Shown here: one piece after another, positions 1-7,165 of the stretch
How the letters are laid out: each line of letters begins with the position of its first letter
How positions within the stretch are numbered: position 1 is the stretch's first letter
Source of the DNA: JBOFSQ01 sp051651625
GTDB lineage: Bacteria > Planctomycetota > Planctomycetia > Pirellulales > Thermoguttaceae
Assembly (NCBI GenBank): GCA_051651625.1
Contig: JBOFSQ010000078.1
Coordinates: forward strand, 1 to 14,494
Reading direction: 5' to 3'
DNA: 14,494 bases
Made by a program: the position numbers and the translations under genes
The notes under the pieces: model-generated
Told to the model about the DNA's origin: nothing
The model's input: only the letters and a program-made list of their open reading frames with translations
Database searches by the model: none

Positions 1-129
1 TCTGTGTTGCGTAGTGAGCAGATTCGTGAAGTTTCCAAACTGCAGGAATTTCTACAAACCTCGCCACAGCTATTCACGCCAACCGAATGCAAGAACTACT
101 TCCAACATGACGGGTATGCGAAAACGTAA
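1..129 (+). CDS. 3' end of a transposase gene, IS630-like (partial, cut by window edge)
   Basis: An open frame enters from the left edge and stops at TAA 127–129, giving 42 residues. Its tail reads FTPTECKNYFQHDGYAKT. That T-P-x-E-C-x-N-Y-F-x-H-x-GY ending is one I associate with the C-termini of IS630-type DDE transposases; the catalytic residues would lie outside the window. The frame overlaps the end of the opposing MauE/DUF1573 gene by 56 bases, which is unusual for two intact genes and suggests an insertion sequence landed in the 3' end of that gene. The element's right end should lie just after 129, and IS630 elements typically duplicate a TA (for example 137–138), but I cannot fix the border. 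The family is recognised from a short motif only. Confidence 0.55.
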   Translation, partial: SVLRSEQIREVSKLQEFLQTSPQLFTPTECKNYFQHDGYAKT

Positions 130-1033
130 AATGCTCTAAAAACTCGAAAAGTGGCAGTTCGGCGGCAGTCTTGCGAGTGCCTTCTGCATCAACAAAAAAG
201 ATGACCGTCTGCTTACGTTTGGCACGGGCAGCACGGTCAGTGTTTTCGGCAGCGACAAAACGAATTGTGGAAGTCATGCCGGGGCGAACAGAAACTGGCA
301 GATTGTCAATTTTGCCACACTTACAGTCCGTTCTTGCGCCGACAATCGTGATTGGTTTATCAGTGTTGTTCGTCGCAAGAATCAACACCGTATTGCCGTC
401 GGATGGTATAACGCTCCGATCAATCGTAAACTCAACATCGTGCGTAGATAAGAATCCATCAAATCCAATGAACGGCCCAAAGAACAGAAGAATCTGTACA
501 ACCGCAAAAAACGCAATCGCGGTTGTCATAGATGCGGTCTGCATCAGCCAAGACGAACCAGAGGCAGTACCACCGGATTTGTACACTTGCAATTTGGCTT
601 TCGTTGGACGAAGCAACACTAATCCCCCTACAATCGCTGCATCTAGTGTGAACGTCAACCACGGATTAACTTCCTGCGCACCAAAGCATCCGCAAGACGT
701 TTCGCCAGCGAAACCCTTCGCAAGCGAGACGATTGCAAAGGTCGTGAAACAACAAGTGCTTACGAACCACGCGATTCTCGGCAAGATTCCGGTGACGAGC
801 CAAGTTGCAAATAGAATCTCGAACTCAACGACAAGAATGTTCAGCCAGCGATTATGTAGTAATCCGTCGCCGAGCGATGGCGTGGTTGCGAGTTGGTGTG
901 CCTTCAAGAGTGCGGCAACGAACAGAACAGCGGCGATAAAAAACCGTAACAGTCGGTAGAGAGAACCAGACTGCCACTTTGCCAGAGTGGTTTCGCAAGA
1001 ACGATCAACGTCTTGACTCGCGCGGAAAAACAT
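74..1033 (-). CDS. MauE/DoxX-like membrane protein fused to a DUF1573 domain, C-terminus altered
   Basis: The 319-residue protein has about five hydrophobic segments (roughly residues 29–46, 64–82, 88–105, 125–142 and 168–190). A CGCF motif at 114–117 is typical of the MauE/DoxX redox-associated membrane family. An extracytoplasmic domain from about 205 onward has the DUF1573 pattern: an NNTDKPITI strand, the CKC pair at 237–239 and the PGM turn. This architecture is common in planctomycetes; its substrate is unknown, and thiol or disulphide chemistry at the envelope is inference. The start ATG is preceded by GAAAGG about 8 bases upstream. It is the last gene of a minus-strand operon, 25 bases after a small ORF. 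Residues 302–319 are antisense to the transposase frame, so the natural DUF1573 end is probably missing and replaced by sequence from the insertion. Confidence 0.8.
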   Translation of the reverse strand: MFFRASQDVDRSCETTLAKWQSGSLYRLLRFFIAAVLFVAALLKAHQLATTPSLGDGLLHNRWLNILVVEFEILFATWLVTGILPRIAWFVSTCCFTTFAIVSLAKGFAGETSCGCFGAQEVNPWLTFTLDAAIVGGLVLLRPTKAKLQVYKSGGTASGSSWLMQTASMTTAIAFFAVVQILLFFGPFIGFDGFLSTHDVEFTIDRSVIPSDGNTVLILATNNTDKPITIVGARTDCKCGKIDNLPVSVRPGMTSTIRFVAAENTDRAARAKRKQTVIFFVDAEGTRKTAAELPLFEFLEHFTFSHTRHVGSSSCIRLA

Positions 1034-1047
1034 GACACAACCCTTTC

Positions 1048-1067
1048 ACCGCGTTACGTTACGCGGT
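1048..1067 (-). other. 7-bp stem hairpin between the small ORF and the MauE gene
   Basis: ACCGCGT and ACGCGGT form a perfect 7-bp stem around a 6-base loop. It overlaps the stop codon (1059–1061) of the upstream small ORF and sits about 15 bases before the MauE/DUF1573 start. There is no T-run after it on the minus strand, so it is not a standard intrinsic terminator. A role in attenuation, RNA processing or translational coupling is possible but unproven. Confidence 0.4.
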
Positions 1068-1205
1068 AGAAAAACAGTCGTCCAACTCCTTCCAGCAATC
1101 GGCAGCTTCAAAAATCGGCGAATCACCAATTCCCTCAACTGCACTGCGCGGCATCATACCGCGAACAATCGCGGTGTCAAGTAGCTCCAATGGTGTTGGG
1201 GACAT
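1059..1205 (-). CDS. Small conserved-looking ORF, 48 aa, between DUF1559 and MauE genes
   Basis: An ATG frame of 48 residues begins 9 bases after the DUF1559 stop and ends 25 bases before the next start, so it fits snugly in the operon. It begins MSPTPLELLDTAIVRGMMPR and ends FEAADCWKELDDCFSTA. No signal peptide or membrane segment is visible, so a cytoplasmic protein is expected. Support comes from inside the window: another small ORF upstream of the DUF1559 gene (2304–2441) carries FEAADCRKELDETF, with 18 identical nucleotides at the core. I do not recognise the family and assign no function. No clear ribosome binding site was seen; coupling to the gene before it is plausible. Confidence 0.55.
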   Translation of the reverse strand: MSPTPLELLDTAIVRGMMPRSAVEGIGDSPIFEAADCWKELDDCFSTA

Positions 1206-1214
1206 ATCAAAACA

Positions 1215-2291
1215 TCAGGGCAATGTAATGGCTTGTCCATCGGAAACATCTGCTAGACTGCAAAGGATCGGATTCATCGCAGTTGAATTTCTAACTGCTC
1301 TCACAGAACCATCACCGATAAGAAAATTGCAGACAGCAGGATGATAACTCCCAAAGCCAAACTCGCCTATAGATGAAATGTCTCTACTACTATCGGGACC
1401 ATTTAGCTCGAAATCAATCGGACTATCAGCTAATCTCAGGGTTTCATAAATCTGTCTCGCGGCACCAGTAGCGTTTCTAACGCTAACTTGCATAATACTG
1501 CAATCCGCTTGGTTGACCCAATAACCACCGCATTTATTTAGACGACTGATGGGAATATGTTTTTCGCCAACAATAAGCTGGTTGCTCGTACCATCACGCC
1601 ACCAAGACATTGTATCGCGAGGCGTGTTGGCATTTACGTCTCCCGTTCCTGAATAACACGAAACTCTCAATGGGCCGAAATGAGGATCGGAATGGGCTGG
1701 GTTGGTTGAGTCGTAACAAAAATACCAACCATTGGGACCCGGAATATAACTGCCATCTTCATTTTTTGCACGAACTCTGATGACAACAGCATAGTCTCCA
1801 CACGGACCAAGCGGCATGGTTGTATGCTCTTCTTCTGAGTCGCAACTTTCGGTCGTGAATACCGGCCCCCTACGACGCGTAGGGCAGTAGTATGAAAGAA
1901 CAGAACTGTAAGCTTTTTTTTCCTCATAAGAAATCGAGTTCCACCACTGGCGGTGACGCACAAAATCCAACGGGTCACCCCCTGCTTGCATTGCTAACTC
2001 CATCCCGTTTTTCAAGAGTGCGTCATAAAGTCCTTGTTTCTCAATATACGGAAATAGTAACACCCAAAACGAAGGACGCCCAGAATGAATCGCCAGTGGC
2101 GGCAGATACCTTGTCGCACTTTCAAAATTGTGTACAGCAAGCCCGACTTGCTTGATGTTGTTGACACACTGCATACGCCGAGCCGCTTCGCGCGCTGCTT
2201 GAACCGCAGGAAGCATGATCGCGATAAGAACAGCGATAATGCCAATGACAACCATCAACTCAATGATAGTAAAAGCTCTTCTACAACTCAT
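1215..2291 (-). CDS. DUF1559 family protein with type IV pilin-like N-terminus
   Basis: The 358-residue protein opens with a prepilin-type segment: basic SCRR, then the FTIIEL processing motif at about residues 7–12, then a hydrophobic helix. The DUF1559 hallmark AVQAAREAARRMQC follows, with NNIKQVGLAVHNF after it. The C-terminus has the H-X9-DG signature: H at SYH, nine residues, then DG in NFLIGDGSVRAV. The residue before the cleavage-site Phe is Ala rather than the usual Gly. Planctomycetes carry many copies of this family; they are thought to be processed and exported like pseudopilins, but individual roles are mostly unknown. AAGGGG lies about 6 bases before the ATG. The gene sits 12 bases after one small ORF and 9 before another, in an operon with the MauE/DUF1573 gene. 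Confidence 0.93.
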   Translation of the reverse strand: MSCRRAFTIIELMVVIGIIAVLIAIMLPAVQAAREAARRMQCVNNIKQVGLAVHNFESATRYLPPLAIHSGRPSFWVLLFPYIEKQGLYDALLKNGMELAMQAGGDPLDFVRHRQWWNSISYEEKKAYSSVLSYYCPTRRRGPVFTTESCDSEEEHTTMPLGPCGDYAVVIRVRAKNEDGSYIPGPNGWYFCYDSTNPAHSDPHFGPLRVSCYSGTGDVNANTPRDTMSWWRDGTSNQLIVGEKHIPISRLNKCGGYWVNQADCSIMQVSVRNATGAARQIYETLRLADSPIDFELNGPDSSRDISSIGEFGFGSYHPAVCNFLIGDGSVRAVRNSTAMNPILCSLADVSDGQAITLP

Positions 2292-2303
2292 TGCTTACCC
2301 CTT

Positions 2304-2441
2304 TTATTTTTCCAAATGGTGTGGCCTGTGGGTTTGGCGGACAGAGGAAGTCAAAATACTTCTTTGGCGACAATAGTCAAAAGTCTCATCTAGCTCCTTC
2401 CGGCAATCGGCAGCTTCAAAGTTGGCATCATTACCACTCAA
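2304..2441 (-). CDS. Possible small ORF or gene remnant with the same motif as the 48-aa ORF
   Basis: This minus-strand frame ends at TAA 2304–2306, 12 bases before the DUF1559 ATG. It encodes FEAADCRKELDETFDYCRQ, matching FEAADCWKELDDCF in the ORF on the other side of the DUF1559 gene. The start is unclear. The frame is open up to a TTG at 2489, but that TTG is the -35 box of the best promoter here; a TTG at 2441 (45 aa) would lie downstream of the predicted transcript start. Neither has a good ribosome binding site. The region may be a short leader-encoded protein, or the 3' remnant of a decayed duplicate. The C-terminal half beyond the motif (RSILTSSVRQTHRPHHLEK) has no counterpart in the other copy. 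Function unknown. Confidence 0.35.
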   Translation of the reverse strand: MSGNDANFEAADCRKELDETFDYCRQRSILTSSVRQTHRPHHLEK

Positions 2442-2460
2442 GCATCTTTGTCGAGGGTCA

Positions 2461-2489
2461 CTTATAACACCGCCAACCGCTGCTGTCAA
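2461..2489 (-). promoter_or_regulatory. Sigma70-like promoter for the DUF1559–MauE operon
   Basis: Reading the minus strand, a perfect TTGACA (2484–2489) is followed after 17 bases by TATAAG (2461–2466), five of six matches to the consensus. Transcription would start near 2454 and run through the small ORF, the DUF1559 gene, the second small ORF and the MauE/DUF1573 gene. This is the strongest promoter-like match I found in the window. Confidence 0.6.
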
Positions 2490-2574
2490 GTCGCGTAATC
2501 ATAAGACGTTTGGTGAAAATGGGAACGATAGCGAACCCAGTAAGTCTGGCGTGACACGCGCAAGGAAAACGGTC

Positions 2575-2603
2575 TTGTCGCGGGAATTGAAATTGTCTAC
2601 AAT
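2575..2603 (+). promoter_or_regulatory. Candidate promoter for the LptD-like gene
   Basis: TTGTCG (4/6) and TACAAT (5/6) are separated by 17 bases on the plus strand. This would start transcription near 2610, about 50 bases before the TTG start of the outer-membrane protein gene. It lies about 90 bases from the divergent promoter. Plausible but not proven by sequence alone. Confidence 0.35.
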
Positions 2604-2662
2604 CCGCCGTATTTCCGCAGAGTTGGTGCGCGCACCAATAAATCTTAACACCGGATCGCGCT

Positions 2663-5524
2663 TTGCAGTTTGTCCGTTCGCAACTTCTTTTGACGTTTGC
2701 ATTGGTCGTCGTTCTGAACGTCGCAGGGAAAATATGCGCGCAAGATGTAGCGCAAACAAACGATACAACTGCGAAACGATTTGCTGGAATCCCGCAACGT
2801 CTCATTCCACCGGTGATGACGACGCCACTCTTCTCACGCGACAACACCGCGCCGTCAGATTCTGTCGCCGCGCCACGAGACGCGACTGGACTCCCCGGAT
2901 TCGACGGCCAATCTGCGCCGCTTGAGTACACGTTTGCACCGTACGGAAGTTTGGAATCGAGCGATGGCGTTCGCGTCGCGGCTGGGGCGACGCCAGCGAT
3001 TCCTTCGCCCGCGACTTCTCCACCAAACACCGCCACGCCAGCACCGATATTTCCGTCCATCTCCGGTAACACACTCGGCGGCGCGACTCCGTTTAGACGC
3101 ATCCGCCTAAACTCTCGAAGCGATCAACCGATGGACATCATCTCCGATGTCGATGCCGTCACGGGGCGTTCGGTCGTTCTCGTGAGCAACGGCGTTAACA
3201 TCATCATCGAAGGAGTGAGTGCGTCGTCGCCGCTCGTCGGACAAATCATCGACATATCTGCCGACCGCGCCGCAATTTGGGCAACACAACTCGACGGAAT
3301 GCGACGCGATACCGAACACGTCCAAGACGATCAGCAAGAGATGGAGTGTTATGTCGAAGGGAACATCGTCTTCCGCGACGGTCTGCGAACGATCTTCGCC
3401 GACCAAATGTATTACGACGCGAAAAACAAAATCGGTTATATCAAAAACGGCGAAGTCTTGATGCCGATTGCGGAAAACAATTTGCGACTCGAAGGCGTCG
3501 CGCGTCTCAAGGCCGAGGTGTTGCGGCAACACGGCGACGGCCAGTTTTCCGCAACGAACTCGCTCATGACAACGAGCCTTCTGGGCGTGCCATCGTACTC
3601 GTTGCGTTCACGAAACCTCACGCTCAAAGAGGTTGCAACACGGCCAACGTCAACGTCGGCCTCGCCAACAAAGTCGTGGGCGGTTGCAGAAAACAACTTC
3701 ATCTATGCCCGCGAGTGTCCGGTATTTTATTGGCCGTGGATGGCGTCGTCGCTCGATGAACCGACGCTCTACATCAAAAACTTCTTCTACGCTTACGACG
3801 GCGTATTCGGTCATCAAGTACGAACGACGTGGAATCCGTTCCAGCTTTTCAACATCCGTCGTCGCCCCGACGGATGCGACTGGGACATCAGTTTAGATTA
3901 CTTGAGTCTGCGTGGTTTTGGTGCTGGAACGTCGCTCGCTTACGACCGCGACAACTGTTTCGGCCTCGGCGGCAAGACACGCGGTGCGTTTAACTTCTGG
4001 GGAATATACGACACCGGTTTTGACAACTTGGGACTTGACCGTCGCCACGTTTCGTTTCCGAATCCGTTTCGGTATGAGTTCTACTGGAAACATCGTCAAG
4101 CGATTGGAATCAGCGAGAATCCGTGGATTGCCACCGCACGCGCGGGGATGATGAGCGACCGCAACTTCCGTAAACAATACGACAATATCGCGTGGCTAAC
4201 GGAAGAGAATCGCACCACCATGCTCGAACTCAAAAAGACCAAGGACGATCACTCGCTCGGACTTGGTGTAGAGTACGCACTCGACAAGAGCGTGACAAAC
4301 TCGAACTGGCTCCCGCGACTCGATCACTACGTTTTGGGACGGTCGCTCCTTCACGATTACCTCACATCGTACTCACACATCCGCGCCGGTTTCGTTCAGT
4401 ACAAAACCGCATCCGCGCCCGACGATATTTCTGACCTCGCACTCTTCGATTACCTTCCGTGGGAGGTAACAACGGATGGAACCAAAACGATTGACACGTC
4501 GGCGGCGGTTGTTTCGTTGCGTCACGAGATCGACTTACCGCTCTCGCTCGGCCCGCTTCGTACCGTACCGTTTGCGGTTGGCGACTTTGCATTTTGGGGA
4601 AGCGACCGAACGGGAAAATCGGCGGATCGTGCTTATGGTCAGTTTGGTGTTAGACTTAATCTTCCGTTTGTGAAGGTCAATCCGGCGGCGTCGAACCGGC
4701 TCTGGTATCTCAACGGCCTCGCGCACAAAGTCGATTTCGACGCAGAGTTTTCGTATGCGACGACGAATCGTCACTACGAAAACTTGATCCTCTTCGACCC
4801 GCTTGACGACTGGTCAACCGACGACGCCCGACGCCGTTTTGATGAGACGACGTTCGGCGGCGCGATACTTCCGACGATGTATGACCCGCGAAACTACGCG
4901 ATTCGCAGCGGACTTTTGAACACGGTAACGTCACCGTCGTCGGAGGTGCTCGACTCGATGTCGCTTGTGCGTCTCGGCATGACGCACCGCTGGCAAACCA
5001 AACGCGGCCCCGTCGCGCGGCGCAACATCATTGATTGGATTACGTTCTCAACGCATGCTAACATTTACCCCGAAAAAGCCCAAAACTACGGACAGAATGT
5101 CGGTTTTATCGACTACAACTTGACGTGGCACGTTGGCGACAGATTTTCGATTCTCTCGTCTGGTCTATTCGATCCGCAAGAGCACGGCCAGAGAATTGTT
5201 CGCGTTGGCGGACTCACGTCGAAACCCGGACGCAGTTCGCTCTATGTTGGCGTCGATTCGTTCAGCGGTGCGTTTGATCGGACTTACCTTTCGCTCGCGC
5301 TTCAGTATACGATGAACAAGAAGTACGCGATGACTTACTCAACGGCCTACGACTTCAATCGCGGCAAGAACGTTGGTCACCAGTTCAAGTTTTCTCGGAC
5401 GGGCGAATCGTTCCGCCTGATTGCTGGCGTTGTCTACAACGAATCGCGGAACGATTGGGGGTTCAACCTCTCGCTCGAACCAGTCTTCCTTTACGGACTT
5501 AGCTCGGCAATGCTAGGACGATGA
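2663..5524 (+). CDS. lptD: LPS-assembly outer-membrane protein, LptD/OstA-like
   Basis: The predicted protein has 953 residues (E. coli LptD about 784). Residues 1–27 form a signal peptide (basic start, LLLTFALVVVL core, cleavage near ICAQ). Next is a Pro/Ala-rich stretch (about 105–140), then an OstA-type beta region (about 165–345) with YVEGNIVFRDG and ADQMYYDAKNKIGYI. ECPVFYWPWM at 351–360 matches the conserved 'PVFYxPY' entry into the LptD barrel. The rest to 953 alternates aromatic and polar strands as expected of a large barrel. In the known system LptD inserts LPS into the outer leaflet with LptE. Four cysteines remain in the mature part (229, 352, 405, 432); disulphides like those of E. 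coli are possible. The start is TTG: an in-frame stop lies at 2639 and no ATG precedes the signal peptide. The adjacent heptose operon fits an LPS role. Confidence 0.78.
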   Translation: MQFVRSQLLLTFALVVVLNVAGKICAQDVAQTNDTTAKRFAGIPQRLIPPVMTTPLFSRDNTAPSDSVAAPRDATGLPGFDGQSAPLEYTFAPYGSLESSDGVRVAAGATPAIPSPATSPPNTATPAPIFPSISGNTLGGATPFRRIRLNSRSDQPMDIISDVDAVTGRSVVLVSNGVNIIIEGVSASSPLVGQIIDISADRAAIWATQLDGMRRDTEHVQDDQQEMECYVEGNIVFRDGLRTIFADQMYYDAKNKIGYIKNGEVLMPIAENNLRLEGVARLKAEVLRQHGDGQFSATNSLMTTSLLGVPSYSLRSRNLTLKEVATRPTSTSASPTKSWAVAENNFIYARECPVFYWPWMASSLDEPTLYIKNFFYAYDGVFGHQVRTTWNPFQLFNIRRRPDGCDWDISLDYLSLRGFGAGTSLAYDRDNCFGLGGKTRGAFNFWGIYDTGFDNLGLDRRHVSFPNPFRYEFYWKHRQAIGISENPWIATARAGMMSDRNFRKQYDNIAWLTEENRTTMLELKKTKDDHSLGLGVEYALDKSVTNSNWLPRLDHYVLGRSLLHDYLTSYSHIRAGFVQYKTASAPDDISDLALFDYLPWEVTTDGTKTIDTSAAVVSLRHEIDLPLSLGPLRTVPFAVGDFAFWGSDRTGKSADRAYGQFGVRLNLPFVKVNPAASNRLWYLNGLAHKVDFDAEFSYATTNRHYENLILFDPLDDWSTDDARRRFDETTFGGAILPTMYDPRNYAIRSGLLNTVTSPSSEVLDSMSLVRLGMTHRWQTKRGPVARRNIIDWITFSTHANIYPEKAQNYGQNVGFIDYNLTWHVGDRFSILSSGLFDPQEHGQRIVRVGGLTSKPGRSSLYVGVDSFSGAFDRTYLSLALQYTMNKKYAMTYSTAYDFNRGKNVGHQFKFSRTGESFRLIAGVVYNESRNDWGFNLSLEPVFLYGLSSAMLGR

Positions 5525-5545
5525 CGTTGTTAGAGTTTTTTGGTC

Positions 5546-5575
5546 TTGACGTGGTGTGACGATATTTGATACTAT
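5546..5575 (+). promoter_or_regulatory. Candidate promoter upstream of the heptose operon
   Basis: TTGACG (5/6) is followed after 18 bases by TACTAT (4/6). If used, transcription would start near 5582 and produce a leader of about 400 bases containing the poly-C tract. The -10 match is mediocre and other promoters nearer 5987 may exist. Confidence 0.3.
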
Positions 5576-5659
5576 ACGCACGTTGGGTGGTTGAACGCTT
5601 ATGCCGTCAACAAGTATATCGCATCCTACATTACGCCACGCTCGCAAAATGCCTATTTA

Positions 5660-5677
5660 CCCCCCCCCCCCCCCCCC
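5660..5677 (+). repeat. Homopolymer tract of 18 C
   Basis: Eighteen consecutive C's lie about 310 bases before the glycosyltransferase start and just downstream of a candidate promoter. Such tracts change length by slipped-strand mispairing and underlie phase variation in many bacteria. The reading frame of the downstream gene is closed by TGA at 5900, so any effect would be on transcription or leader structure, not on frame. The exact length may be misread by sequencing. Confidence 0.95.
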
Positions 5678-5690
5678 AGTTTACCCAAAC

Positions 5691-5734
5691 TGCCAATGTT
5701 GGCAATGTTAAGTGGAACGTAAGCCGGAGCTTAC
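5691..5734 (+). repeat. Two short inverted repeats after the poly-C tract
   Basis: TGCCAA-TG-TTGGCA (5691–5704) and GTAAGC-CGGA-GCTTAC (5719–5734) are perfect 6-bp stems placed 14 bases apart. The first also contains part of a direct repeat, CAATGTT occurring twice. They could be operator-like sites or leader hairpins; the GTAAGC stem resembles the GCGTAAGC core of the repeats near 10790. No function can be assigned. Confidence 0.4.
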
Positions 5735-5986
5735 ATTCCGCTGACGGACAGACTCTGTTTTCAATCTTTGCCATCTGCGCCAAGAGTGGTTCCCAAAGTG
5801 AATCACTGCGCATTCTTCAATGGCGTTTTGTCGTTCCTGAACATTTTGTTGGGAGCACATTTCTACAAAAAGGCGTGTTCACGCCGCGTCAATGTTGTCT
5901 GACGGTGGGTTTGCGCGCAGCCCCACAACGGACGTAGCTTTGCCACGTTCCTTACCACCATTCTCAAAAACTACGTTCCATTGTAC

Positions 5987-7165
5987 ATGACAAGCTACCT
6001 AGAAAACGCTTCTCGCAAAAGCGAACAATTTCACGCCAAGTATGGCAATCAGCCTTGGAAGGCGAATGGTATTTTTTTGCTTTGGAGTTTTGGGCAGTTG
6101 TTCAAATTCAGCCGTCCCATGCGTCCCAAATCGGATGATGTGTGTCGCGTGGGTTTTTGGCTCAAAGGCGGCGTTGGCGATATTCTAATATCACTGAACT
6201 GGCTTCAAAACTTTCATCGGTTTCTGGATGGTGCCCTCGCTTTTGATCTCTATGTTCAAGAAAAAAGAGGAGCATGTGAAATCGTCCAGACTTTGTGCCG
6301 TAAACAAAGTTTCGTGAAACAGGTGCTCCCAGTATCTCAAGTCAAACGTGATTACGATCTCTACATAGAAATGATGCGATACCCAGATATTATCCATTGC
6401 AACGAATCGAAAATCCGTGAACTCTGTCCCAGATTACATCAGTGGTGTATGGTCGTTGATAGATTTCGTCGGGAAAATCCAATCGTCTATCGCTCCGGTA
6501 CTTATGGTGAACACATCGGAATAAAACTTGCGACGCTTCAAGGGCATAATCGACTTCGGCAAGCGGATATTGATCACCTCGTTCAGGTGGAGTCCGTCTT
6601 TCAGCCCAACATCCTCGCTGACACGAATGAAACGCTTGCGAAGTTTTCGCTTGAGAACAAACGATTCATCACCATGCAGCGTGGTGTTGGTGGCAGAGAC
6701 AGGAACGTATCAAACAGACTGTGGCCACTGAATCACTACGAAACACTTGCCAGACTCATCAAGAAACGGACACCAGAAGTGTGTATCGTACAAATCGGTA
6801 CAGAGAAAAATCTCCCTATAAATGGTGTTGATATAGATTTGCGTGACAAAACTTCGTTTGAAGATGTCATGATTTTAATGCAGAAATCCAGTTGCCATAT
6901 CGATGGCGAATGCGGCCTCGTCCATTTGCGACACTTTCTCCAAGGTGGGCCAAGCGTCGTTTTGTTCGGCCCGACGGAGAGACAGTTTTATGGACATTCA
7001 GAAAACATCAACATATTATCCGATGCATGCGTGGGAGGATGTGAATGGATTACGCCAGTTTATGTCGCTAAATGTCCACGCGGGTTTGATGAAAACGTGT
7101 GTTTGACTTGTCTTTCGCCGGAAGTTGTTTTGAAGTACGTCTTGGAAATAGTGGAGTGTCAATAA
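5987..7165 (+). CDS. Glycosyltransferase family 9 (heptosyltransferase-like)
   Basis: The 392-residue protein has the GT9 layout: an N-terminal glycine-rich loop KGGVGDILIS (60–69), then in the C-terminal half HYETLARLI (about 250–258), IVQIGTEKN (267–275), DGECGLVHLRH (306–316) and LFGPT (326–330). GT9 enzymes transfer ADP-heptose or related sugars to the lipid A–core at the inner face of the cytoplasmic membrane. The next four genes make ADP-heptose, so this is a good candidate user, but the exact donor and acceptor are inference. An unusual C-terminal group of five cysteines (348, 352, 363, 372, 375) looks able to bind metal. ATG 5987 was chosen; an in-frame TTG lies at 5981. No ribosome binding site is visible. 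Its TAA shares one base with the hldE ATG (TAATG), so translation is probably coupled. Confidence 0.82.
   Translation: MTSYLENASRKSEQFHAKYGNQPWKANGIFLLWSFGQLFKFSRPMRPKSDDVCRVGFWLKGGVGDILISLNWLQNFHRFLDGALAFDLYVQEKRGACEIVQTLCRKQSFVKQVLPVSQVKRDYDLYIEMMRYPDIIHCNESKIRELCPRLHQWCMVVDRFRRENPIVYRSGTYGEHIGIKLATLQGHNRLRQADIDHLVQVESVFQPNILADTNETLAKFSLENKRFITMQRGVGGRDRNVSNRLWPLNHYETLARLIKKRTPEVCIVQIGTEKNLPINGVDIDLRDKTSFEDVMILMQKSSCHIDGECGLVHLRHFLQGGPSVVLFGPTERQFYGHSENINILSDACVGGCEWITPVYVAKCPRGFDENVCLTCLSPEVVLKYVLEIVECQ

Larger units (their letters stand above)
5525..5980. other. Gene-poor leader/intergenic region with repeats
   Basis: About 456 bases between the LptD-like gene and the glycosyltransferase hold no convincing gene. 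The 123-codon plus frame at 5566–5937 runs through the poly-C tract, has no recognisable motif or start context, and is treated as chance. The stretch holds a candidate promoter (5546–5575), an 18-C run (5660–5677), hairpins at 5691–5704, 5719–5734 and 5872–5885, and no hairpin followed by T's that would terminate transcription. It may act as a long untranslated leader for the heptose operon. Confidence 0.6.

Noticed and set aside
1..67. Minus-strand GTG frame running off the left edge (22 codons)
   Set aside because: It is antisense to the transposase-like frame, has no motif and is too short to judge.
2458..3102. Long minus-strand frame opposite the start of the LptD-like gene
   Set aside because: It overlaps the signal peptide and OstA region of a well-supported gene and shows no motif; treated as a shadow.
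5872..5885. GGCGTG-TT-CACGCC as a terminator
   Set aside because: The stem is short and not followed by a T-run; kept only as a leader hairpin.
5566..5937. Plus-strand frame of 123 codons through the 18-C tract
   Set aside because: No family motif, no start signal, a proline run made only by the tract, and composition unlike the neighbours.
7099..7164. Upstream extension of hldE by 22 codons
   Set aside because: The extra residues overlap the GT9 gene, and ATG 7165 overlaps its stop as expected for coupled genes.
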